A stretch of 64,000 bases of DNA, from NCBI RefSeq assembly GCF_965216805.1, contig NZ_CBDCGN010000003.1:992001-1056000 (forward strand), written 5' to 3'. This stretch comes from Panacagrimonas sp965216805. Its GTDB lineage: Bacteria; Pseudomonadota; Gammaproteobacteria; Nevskiales; Nevskiaceae. A program made the translations under genes and the position numbers. The notes beneath the pieces are model-generated. The model had not been told where the DNA came from and did no database searches. It saw nothing but the letters and a program-made list of their open reading frames with translations. Numbering within the stretch: the first letter of the stretch is position 1; each line of letters starts with the position of its first letter. Positions 24,419 to 31,250 of the stretch are shown here, piece after piece.

Positions 24419-27112
24419 ATGATCGGCCCGCAAGAAGCCCCCGATCCGGACCGGCCCGCGACGCTGGTTCTTACCGCCACCGAGCGCCTCGCCCGCGAAC
24501 TGCGCGAGGCCCACAACCTGCAGCGTGCCGACGCTGGCGCCAGGGTCTGGGAAGCGCCGCGGGTGCAGTCCTGGTCGCGCTGGCTGATCGACACCTGGAC
24601 CGCAAGCTGGCCCGACGCCCAGCTCCTCAGCTCCACCCAGGAGCTGGTGCTGTGGCGCAGCGCCATCGAACGTGACGGCACCCATACCCTGCTGGCGCCG
24701 CTGTCCGCTGCACGCGAGGCGCGCCGCGCCGATCAGCTTCTGCGCCGTCACCGCATCGACCTAAACGCCTGGCCGGCCTGGCAGGACGAGCATCAGGCCT
24801 TTCGACGCTGGCGCGCGCAGGTCACCCGCCAGCTATCCGAACACCACTGGCTGACCAGCGCCGACATCGCCGGGGAGGTCTGCGTGCTGATCGAAACCGG
24901 CGCCGTCGGCACGCTGCCGGTGCGCATCGAGCTGGCCGGCTTCATCGAGCCGCCCGGCGCGGCCGAACAGGCGGTACTGAACGCGCTGCGCGCACGCGGT
25001 GTGGACCTGCAAACACGCGCGCCGCCGGCTCCCGAGGTACAAGTCCACCGCCACCGCCTGCCCGACGAGGCCGCGCAATGGCGCTGGGTGGCGCAGCTAC
25101 TCCAGCTCGCCTTGCAGCCCTTCGTGCAAAGCGGCAAACGCCCGCCGCGTCTGCTGCTGGCACTGCCCGATCCGGACGCCGCCCGTGAACCGCTGGAAGC
25201 CGCGCTGCGCGATGCTCTGCTGCCCGCATCGGGCCTTGCCGACGATGCCACCGCGCTGCTGCCCTGGCGCTGGGCGCGCGGCCGACCGCTGGCCGAACAG
25301 CCGCTGGTGGACAGCCTGCTCGCCGCGCTGCAATTGCAGGCCGAGCGCAACGCCCCGGCGCTGGTCAGCCGCGTGCTGTTGTCCGGCGCGTTGTGGAGCG
25401 AGGCCCAGCGCGCAGAGACCGCTGCGGTGGACGCAAAGCTGCGCGACACCGGGCGTCCGCAGATTCCGCTGGAGCGCCTCACGCAACTGGGCCCACAGGA
25501 CTTGCGCGAGCGCTTCGCCCGTCTGCTGGCATTGCTGCAAGCTGCCCCGTCGCGAGCCCTGCCCAGCGCCTGGTCGCACCACTTTTTGCAGCGCCTGAGC
25601 GCGCTCGGCTGGCCGGGGGTCGAGGCGCTGGATTCGCAGAGCTACCAGGCGGTGCGCGCCGCGCGCGGGCTGCTCGATCGCCTCGGCACCCTGGACGCCC
25701 AGCTCGGTCGCGTACCCGAAACCACCGCGCGCGAATGGCTGGGCGAACTGCTGCGCGCCACCGACTTCGAGCCGCGCGCCGATCACGAGCAACCCATCTT
25801 CATCACCCGCCTGGACGAGGCCGCCACCCTGCAGGCCGACCTGCTGTTCGTGCTCGACGCCACCAGCCAGCGCCTGCCACCGCAGCGTCGCGCCTCGCCG
25901 TTCGTGGCGCAGGACGCGCTACGCTCCGCCGGCGCGGCCGAGGCTGACCCCAGCGCCTGGCTGGCCCGCACGCAGGCGCAGGTCCAGGCGCTGCTGCAGC
26001 AGGTCGCCCCGCAGGTCCACGTCTGCGCGCCCAGGCTCGACGCGCGCGGCGCCGAGCTGCTGGTGTCGACGCTGTTCGGCGATGCGCAGGCCTGGCCGGA
26101 CGCCAGCACGCCAGATGCCGTCGGCGCGCTGGAAGCCGCCCTGCCGCAGGATCCCGCCGCGCGCCCTCTGCAACGACCAGACGCCGACCCGGTACCACCG
26201 GTAGACCCCGAAGAACAGGCCGGCCTGCGTCCCGACGCCGCGCTGTTCAAGGCCTGGTTCGAATCGCCGTTCTTCGCTTTTGCGCGTTACCGCCTCGGCG
26301 TCGAATCGTTGCCCGAACCCGCTGCCGGCATGGACGCGCGCGTACAGGGCAATCTGGTTCACGCCGTGCTCGAAGCGCTATGGGCGCAGATCGGCGACAG
26401 CCGCAATCTTGAAGCGCTGCGCGATGCCGGCACGCTCGACGCACTGATCGACACCACGCTGGACGCTCAGCTCCCGCAGCTGCTGGCCGAAGCCGACTAC
26501 GGCGCCGCGATGGTCCGCCTGGAACGCCAGCGCGTGCGCGCTCTGCTGCAGCAATGGCTGGCGCACGAGACCCGTCGCCTCGACCCGTTCCACGTCCGCG
26601 CCATCGAACCCAACGCCCAGCCCACGGTCGCCGGTTTGAGCCTGCGCCTGCGCCTGGACCGCGTCGATGAAGTGCAGACGCCCTACGGCGCGCGCTGGCT
26701 GGTCATCGATTACAAGACCGGCCGCAACGCCGAGCCGCGCGGCTGGAAGGCCGAGCGCCTGGAAGAGCCGCAGCTCCCGCTCTACGCCGGCTACGCCGCC
26801 ACCCTGGCCGCCGGCGTCCCGCAGGTGGATGGCATCTGCTTCGGCCACCTCAAGGACGGCCATCCCGCGCTCGCCGCACAGACCAGTTGGCGCAAGAAAC
26901 TGATCAACGACCCCGCCGCCGATACCGACGGCGAATGGCAAGCCAAGCTCGGCCAGTGGCGCGTGGCGCTGGAAGCCGCCGCACAAGGGTTTCTAGCCGG
27001 AGAAGCGGGCCTGGCGCAGCGCGTCAAACCGCGCTCGCACTACGCCGATCTGCTGGTGCTGACCGCGCAGGGCGAGGACGACGATGCTGACGGGGATGAC
27101 GGCGGCGCCTGA
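24419..27112 (+). CDS. AddB-like PD-(D/E)XK nuclease, probable double-strand-break repair protein
   Basis: 897 residues. The N-terminal half resembles the degenerate helicase-like part of AddB (ATERLARELREAHN, and RVWEAPRVQSWSRWL with the first residue Ala-linked). The C-terminal nuclease domain is intact: GNLVHAVLEALW, RLRLDRVDEV and the catalytic WLVIDYKTGR, then LQ-type QLPLYAGYA. It matches the roughly 900-residue 'probable DNA repair protein' family related to AddB. The expected partner, an AddA-like helicase-nuclease, lies at 31251 on the same strand but 4.1 kb away. The iron-sulfur Cys cluster of classic AddB is not apparent. Confidence 0.85.
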   Translation: MIGPQEAPDPDRPATLVLTATERLARELREAHNLQRADAGARVWEAPRVQSWSRWLIDTWTASWPDAQLLSSTQELVLWRSAIERDGTHTLLAPLSAAREARRADQLLRRHRIDLNAWPAWQDEHQAFRRWRAQVTRQLSEHHWLTSADIAGEVCVLIETGAVGTLPVRIELAGFIEPPGAAEQAVLNALRARGVDLQTRAPPAPEVQVHRHRLPDEAAQWRWVAQLLQLALQPFVQSGKRPPRLLLALPDPDAAREPLEAALRDALLPASGLADDATALLPWRWARGRPLAEQPLVDSLLAALQLQAERNAPALVSRVLLSGALWSEAQRAETAAVDAKLRDTGRPQIPLERLTQLGPQDLRERFARLLALLQAAPSRALPSAWSHHFLQRLSALGWPGVEALDSQSYQAVRAARGLLDRLGTLDAQLGRVPETTAREWLGELLRATDFEPRADHEQPIFITRLDEAATLQADLLFVLDATSQRLPPQRRASPFVAQDALRSAGAAEADPSAWLARTQAQVQALLQQVAPQVHVCAPRLDARGAELLVSTLFGDAQAWPDASTPDAVGALEAALPQDPAARPLQRPDADPVPPVDPEEQAGLRPDAALFKAWFESPFFAFARYRLGVESLPEPAAGMDARVQGNLVHAVLEALWAQIGDSRNLEALRDAGTLDALIDTTLDAQLPQLLAEADYGAAMVRLERQRVRALLQQWLAHETRRLDPFHVRAIEPNAQPTVAGLSLRLRLDRVDEVQTPYGARWLVIDYKTGRNAEPRGWKAERLEEPQLPLYAGYAATLAAGVPQVDGICFGHLKDGHPALAAQTSWRKKLINDPAADTDGEWQAKLGQWRVALEAAAQGFLAGEAGLAQRVKPRSHYADLLVLTAQGEDDDADGDDGGA

Positions 27113-27152
27113 CGGGCTTGCGGCTTTCAGCCGGTCATTCCGGGGAGGGCGG

Positions 27153-27491
27153 TCAAGCGCGATGAGGCGGTAGCGCACCGACTCTCTCGACAGCGCCGGG
27201 CCCCGCGCGGACAGCCGCGCCGAGGATGCTGTCAACGAGCGGAGCCAGATGGACCATGCGATTTGATACTGCGTGCACCACTACGATCCCAAATGGCAAC
27301 ACCTTGACGTTCTGTTGAAACTCCAGACTGCGATCCATTGTGACGAAGATTTCGCAGACCTCTCCTGCGCGATGGAGAAGCTCACCGTTCTTCACGCCGG
27401 ACCAGCCCAGGCGGTGAACGGTAGAGACCTGATGGCCTGCGAGGAGGCTTGCGAAGTCAGCCGGAAAATTCTCATCAAGCAGGATGCGCAT
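27153..27491 (-). CDS. DUF5615-family PIN-like protein (putative toxin of a pair)
   Basis: 112 residues starting MRILLDENFPADFASLLAGH, the hallmark start of the DUF5615 PIN-like family, with acidic residues in LLDEN and FVTMDRSLEF that correspond to the nuclease-like active site. The frame runs further upstream, but the ATG at 27491 begins the domain. It overlaps the upstream DUF433 gene by 17 bp, the typical arrangement of a proposed toxin-antitoxin-like module. The last 20 residues are Ala/Gly-rich and may be a read-through tail. Ribonuclease activity is assumed from the fold, not shown. Confidence 0.8.
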   Translation of the reverse strand: MRILLDENFPADFASLLAGHQVSTVHRLGWSGVKNGELLHRAGEVCEIFVTMDRSLEFQQNVKVLPFGIVVVHAVSNRMVHLAPLVDSILGAAVRAGPGAVERVGALPPHRA

Positions 27492-27699
27492 CCGTTGCGA
27501 CCCGTTCAAATGCCGCGTCCAGCAAGGCAATCGCCTGTTCTCGCCTCACCGACGGGAACTGGTGAAGAAATTCCTCAAGCGTCTCCCCCCCTTCCAGATA
27601 GTCGAAAAGCGACCGCACCGGAACACGCGTTCCGACGAAAACAGGCGTGCCGCTGAGGACTTCCGCGTCTGTGTGGGTAATGCCGATCAGCGAAACCAT
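27475..27699 (-). CDS. DUF433-family protein (putative antitoxin)
   Basis: 74 residues with the DUF433 pattern GTPVFVGTRVPVRSLFDYLE and GETLEEFLHQFPSVRREQAI, a winged-helix-like small domain found upstream of DUF5615 genes. The ribosome site AGGAGA is seven bases before the ATG. It is first in the two-gene unit and probably represses or neutralises its partner. The pair sits at the left end of the material separating the AddB-like and AddA-like genes. Confidence 0.85.
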   Translation of the reverse strand: MVSLIGITHTDAEVLSGTPVFVGTRVPVRSLFDYLEGGETLEEFLHQFPSVRREQAIALLDAAFERVATDAHPA

Positions 27700-27997
27700 G
27701 GGGATCTCCTGCGTCGCGACCAGTATAGGCGCCAGGAGCCTGATCGGGCGGTGAAGCTGATGTAGTGCGGCCGGGCGCGCAAGGTCCTTGCCGGGTGCCT
27801 GCGCCGACGGCCGGCGTGGGACATAGGACCGTTCTCGAAGCCAAATCGTGGCGATCCTGCGGCGGCGGGAACGTCATGCCATGGCACTACCCAAATTCGT
27901 AATCCCCGCCCCCCTGCGATACGGTTCGACTCCAGCGGGCACAGCACCCGCGGCCACAACGGCCTGGCATCGGAACCACTCATGGAGGACCAAAAAA

Positions 27998-28384
27998 ATG
28001 GCAATGACCGATCAAGCGAAACAAAACCTCGCCGTCGCAGAAAGGTACATCGAGCTCTACAACTCCGACCCGGAGAAATTCGTCCGCGAGTGCTACCACC
28101 CGGACTACAATCTCAACTGCATGGGCGTCGGATCGTTCGAAGGCATCGACAAGTTCATCGAGATCGAACAGGCGGTGTGGAACGCGGCGCCCAACCGCAG
28201 AATGCACGTTCTCAAGATGCACGCCACCGACACCGCGGTCATCGTGGAAGTCGTGCTCAAGGACAAGACCCGCGGCGAAGACTGGGGCATTCCGCTGTGC
28301 GCGGTACTTGAAATCAGAGGCGACAAGATCGCCCTGGATCGCTCGTACGCGGATTACAAGGACTGGCCGGGGCTCGCGGTATAG
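27998..28384 (+). CDS. NTF2/SnoaL-like small protein
   Basis: 128 residues with the cone-shaped NTF2-like pattern: a long first helix (LAVAERYIELYNSDPEKFVR), then CYHPDYNLNCMG, and beta strands TAVIVEVVLKDK and GIPLCAVLEIRGDKIALDRS ending in DWPGL. Such proteins are isomerases, hydrolases or binding proteins; the specific activity is unknown. The ATG at 27998 has GGAGG ten bases upstream, which decides against the longer frame from 27848. The gap before it (27700-27997) shows no gene. It is convergent with the integron cassette at 28446. Confidence 0.75.
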   Translation: MAMTDQAKQNLAVAERYIELYNSDPEKFVRECYHPDYNLNCMGVGSFEGIDKFIEIEQAVWNAAPNRRMHVLKMHATDTAVIVEVVLKDKTRGEDWGIPLCAVLEIRGDKIALDRSYADYKDWPGLAV

Positions 28385-28406
28385 CGGCGGATCACGGAGC
28401 GCGAAC

Positions 28407-28440
28407 GACGGTGGTGGGGACTCAGTATCCTGTCACCGTC
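28407..28440. terminator. Inverted repeat between convergent genes
   Basis: Arms GACGGTG (28407-28413) and CACCGTC (28434-28440) flank a 20-nt loop between the NTF2-like gene and the cassette gene. It has no T-run. It could be a weak two-way terminator or the worn remains of the attC site expected downstream of the cassette ORF. Confidence 0.4.
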
Positions 28441-28445
28441 ACTCC

Positions 28446-28817
28446 TTAGGGGACGAGCGCAACGAGCACTCCGATAGCCCCGAGTAGAATCCCGACGAGC
28501 GTCCACTCGTTTGAACGGTGAATTGCGGCCCACCCGCCTTCTGTTACGCGCCACACCGGCCCCGAAGTCTGGAAGCGAAATGCCTCGGGTAGTTCGCCAT
28601 TAGGACCGAGCCGCCCTTTTGGCACCGAGTTTTCTAGCGGTTCAACCCAGCCGCGCATGAAACAGGTCTTGAGCGCCGCATCTGTTTCTTCATTGTCCGG
28701 TACGGCGTTCTCGATCACCCATACGTTGCCGGGTTGAAGCACAAGCGCAACACGCTGGCGCGCCAGCCGCCTCAGCACTGCCCGAACTGCCCACTCCCGA
28801 CGTGCGTACAGAAACAT
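28446..28817 (-). CDS. Hypothetical integron-cassette protein with C-terminal membrane segment
   Basis: 123 residues, no family recognised. It contains a basic N-terminal helix, a central soluble part (KTCFMRGWVEPLENSVPKGR) and a hydrophobic C-terminus (WTLVGILLGAIGVLVALVP) likely to be a membrane anchor. The ATG lies only 8 bp after the GTTAGGG core of the attC-like site, the tight spacing usual for cassette genes. Base composition is lower in G+C than the surrounding chromosome. It lies on the strand opposite the integrase remnant, as expected in an integron array. Confidence 0.7.
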   Translation of the reverse strand: MFLYARREWAVRAVLRRLARQRVALVLQPGNVWVIENAVPDNEETDAALKTCFMRGWVEPLENSVPKGRLGPNGELPEAFRFQTSGPVWRVTEGGWAAIHRSNEWTLVGILLGAIGVLVALVP

Positions 28818-28826
28818 CTTCTTGTC

Positions 28827-28924
28827 CCCTAACGCCTGAGCTCAGGCGCGCTTGAGGCGACGCCTGCTTTTGCGGAAGCAGAAGTAGGTGGCGGGTCAAA
28901 CGTCGCCTGCAGCGAAATGCTAGG
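28827..28924 (-). other. attC-like cassette recombination site
   Basis: Reading the minus strand, a box beside the stop codon at 28920 leads into GCAGGCGACG, and the site ends with CGTCGCCT-type complement, a perfect palindrome CGCCTGAGCTCAGGCG (28833-28848) and the core GTTAGGG (28827-28833). Arms AGGCGACG (28855-28862) and CGTCGCCT (28901-28908) pair around a smaller stem CTGCTT/AAGCAG. Position directly after one ORF and before the next start is diagnostic for attC; the outer boxes are degenerate. Confidence 0.65.
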
Positions 28925-30242
28925 CCTCGGCCTCATCCTGGCTACCATCTCCCGGCTGCGGGTCTTGAGATGGAAGTTCCTTCTTAGAATATTGGTAATC
29001 ATCCGCGAGGTAGCCTTTTAAATGGGCGCGTAAAAGATCCATTTTTAGATGTGTGCGGTGCTCGTAGCGCGCGGCGTCATCAAGCGATAAACCATCTTCA
29101 GATGCGTCGGACACGTCCTTGGCGACAATGCTAATTTTTGTGAGGTTCAACCTCTGCTCATTGATTCGGATTATCTCAGCGATGAATACTCTGGCAAGTT
29201 TATAACTTGAGGCGATCAGCGCGGCACAGACCAAAACGTATGGGAAGCGCGCAACCAAGACCTCCCATATGGATATGGTCTGGGGTAGATTCTCCAGGTG
29301 ACTGAGTTCTGAGGCCTTCGAAAAAAGATCAACGGTCACCAGGCCAATTACGATGATAGGGATGGCGGCGAGAAATGAGTATCTTCTAATGCTTGATGCG
29401 CCCTGAGAGACGAAGCCGCTAATTTCTGTCGGAAACATGTTGATATTTTCTTTCAGCTCTCGTAGCTGGGCCTCGGCCTTGGCGATTACTGTCGAAAGCT
29501 GTTTCCGTTCTTCCGTTTTCTGTTCAATTGACGAGGAAGCGGACTCTATGCGGGCGGAAAACTCAGAAAGCTCTTGCTTTTTCGATCCTACGGCCCGATC
29601 CGTTGTCGCCAAATTTTCCTGCGCAGATTCGAGCTGGCTTTCGACCTGCGACTTGTTGTCATCGAGTTGGGTGATTGACTCCGTCAATTCAGCGATCTTC
29701 TGATTCAGACCCTCAACCTCGGCCTCCTTGGCAGTTACTGCTTCAAGGCGCTCTCTACATTTCTCAAGTGCTGATTGGCGGAGGTTCTCGACAGCACCAA
29801 CCTGTTTAGCGACGTCGGAAAACTCGGACGATCTCAACCCCTCGATTTGGACCGAAGTAAGTAGCTGGTCACCCAGATATTTTCTGGGCGGCTCAATCGA
29901 GAACTTTGTAATGAACCGGTTTACTCGAACGCTCCACGCGTTGTTCGCGTTAGCGACTTGAACTTTGGCCTTGTCTCCATAGGGGTAGTAAGTGCAATTG
30001 AAGTTGGCCTTGTTGCCGTCCGCGTAATCTCGCGTACTGATCTGGATCCTAGATACGAACTGTAGCTCTTTGAACTCGAACTCATATGTTCGGTGCCGCC
30101 CTTTGACATGGTTCTCCTCGCTAGTGTTGCCTACTAGCTTCGTCGTCTTACGGCCGCGATGATCTAGAAAGGAAATGTTGATTTCGTGAGGCGCCGAGGT
30201 TTTCAGCGTCTCGAGTTCACCGATGTCACTATCAACGCTCAT
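28920..30242 (-). CDS. Hypothetical membrane protein with long coiled coil, integron cassette
   Basis: 440 residues, unusually large for a cassette. Residues about 1-150 form a soluble beta-rich domain (SFLDHRGRKTTKLVG and RTYEFEFKELQFVSRIQIST). Residues about 165-275 form a coiled coil rich in Glu, Gln and Lys. Two membrane segments follow (about 293-312 and 335-352), then a charged cytosolic tail (HLKMDLLRAHLKGYLADDYQ). No family recognised. Its G+C and codon use are visibly lower than the chromosome's. The start has GGGAGAA upstream and lies 15 bp from a perfect GTTAGGC core. The layout recalls sensor or membrane-attack style proteins, but no function is claimed. Confidence 0.8.
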   Translation of the reverse strand: MSVDSDIGELETLKTSAPHEINISFLDHRGRKTTKLVGNTSEENHVKGRHRTYEFEFKELQFVSRIQISTRDYADGNKANFNCTYYPYGDKAKVQVANANNAWSVRVNRFITKFSIEPPRKYLGDQLLTSVQIEGLRSSEFSDVAKQVGAVENLRQSALEKCRERLEAVTAKEAEVEGLNQKIAELTESITQLDDNKSQVESQLESAQENLATTDRAVGSKKQELSEFSARIESASSSIEQKTEERKQLSTVIAKAEAQLRELKENINMFPTEISGFVSQGASSIRRYSFLAAIPIIVIGLVTVDLFSKASELSHLENLPQTISIWEVLVARFPYVLVCAALIASSYKLARVFIAEIIRINEQRLNLTKISIVAKDVSDASEDGLSLDDAARYEHRTHLKMDLLRAHLKGYLADDYQYSKKELPSQDPQPGDGSQDEAEA

Positions 30243-30257
30243 TTGTTCTCCCTAGGG

Positions 30258-30358
30258 GCCTAACGCCAACGCATCGAGTTAAGCGGCATTGCGCAGCCCA
30301 CACCCTCAAGTGCCGAACACTCCCAAAGCGCAATGTCCGCTTCAACGAGTTGTTGGAG
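30258..30358 (-). other. attC site of the integron remnant
   Basis: The best-preserved cassette site. On the plus strand GCCTAAC (30258-30264, core GTTAGGC) is followed by arm GTTAAGCGGCATTGCGC (30278-30294) and its complement GCGCAATGTCCGCTTCAAC (30328-30346), then GTTGGAG (30352-30358). The arms pair except for one extra base (T at 30336) and one mismatch. A single unpaired base in one arm is the strand-selection hallmark of attC. The site ends 15 bp before the coiled-coil gene's start. Confidence 0.85.
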
Positions 30359-30432
30359 GTGCTTGGCATCCCGCTCTTTCAAATCATCACTCCCCAAAAC
30401 AGCGCCGGCCTGGATGAATTCGACGCGGCGTC

Positions 30433-30494
30433 ACCGAAGCGGCTTTTGACGTCGGCATCAAGCTCGCTTATGCCGCGCCAAAAGCCGCTTCGGT
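30433..30494. repeat. 16-bp perfect inverted repeat near the integrase end of the array
   Basis: ACCGAAGCGGCTTTTG (30433-30448) and CAAAAGCCGCTTCGGT (30479-30494) are perfect complements around a 30-nt centre that itself contains GGCAT/ATGCC. It lies between the last clear attC and the integrase remnant, where the attI region or a first cassette would be expected. A 95-residue minus-strand frame (30379-30666) crosses it but has no recognisable features and is not called as a gene. Confidence 0.75.
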
Positions 30495-30698
30495 AATAGC
30501 ACGCCACGCAAGACCTCATACAGACCGTCGCCTCGTGGCATAAAACGAGATTCACTCGCAGCCCAAGCAACGCCAACGCCTGATTAGACGACAGACCAAG
30601 TCGGATAAACCAGACGACATGTCTGATAACACCAAGGCTGGATGCGCAAGTGTTCGAACGATACATCTTTCATGCCTTGTCTCCTGAGTTATGACGCA

Positions 30699-31224
30699 AT
30701 GAACGGGGCAGATATTAAAGCGCCGCGCTTGCTCGATCAGGTCCGTGATCGGCTGCGAACCCGCCACTACAGGCTGCGTGCCGAGCGGACTTATGTCGAC
30801 GGGATTAGACGCCTCATCCTGTTACGCGACAAGCGACATCCGCGTGACTTGGGCGGGCCAGAGGCGGGGCGGTTTCTGACGCATCTCGCGACAGACCGGA
30901 ATTTTGCAGTCAGCGTAGAACCAAGTGCCGGCGACTCTGCTCTTCCATTTCCGGGAGGTTCAGCGACTGGACGTGAGCTGGATGCAGGACGGAATGCAGG
31001 TTCAGCGTCACGTGCGCCAGGTGGCACCGCACGCCGGTGTTGCCAAGTCGGTGTCGCTGCAGGAGTTGCAAAACTCCTTTGCCACGCATCTGCTTGAAGG
31101 CACCTACCGCATCGGGACCGTCCAGGAACTGCTCGGCCGGGCGGGCGTGCGCGCCACCATGATCTTCACCCACGTGCACAGCCGCGCTGGCCTCGGGGTG
31201 CGCAGTCTGCTGGATGCGCTCTGA
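30699..31224 (+). pseudogene. intI: Integron integrase (IntI) remnant
   Basis: Two fragments of an integron-type tyrosine recombinase. The first (from 30699) reads APRLLDQVRDRLRTRHYRLR like the IntI N-terminus. A frameshift near 30911 continues it in another frame (NQVPATLLFHFREV). A deletion of roughly 150 codons then joins to the C-terminus: NSFATHLLEGTYRIGTVQEL and ATMIFTHVHSRAGLGVRSLL. Box I and the integron-specific region are gone. The expected HTLRH is QELQN, LLGH is LLGR, and the nucleophile Tyr in MIYTHV is Phe (31165-31167). The protein would be inactive. It runs away from the cassettes, as intI does, and ends 26 bp before the AddA-like gene. Confidence 0.9.
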
Positions 31225-31250
31225 GCCCATGCGGCGATAATCGCCGCGCC

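Noticed and set aside
30379..30666. 95-codon minus-strand frame between attC and the integrase relic as a cassette gene
   Set aside because: It crosses a 16-bp perfect inverted repeat and has no ribosome site or protein-like pattern; only the repeat is reported.
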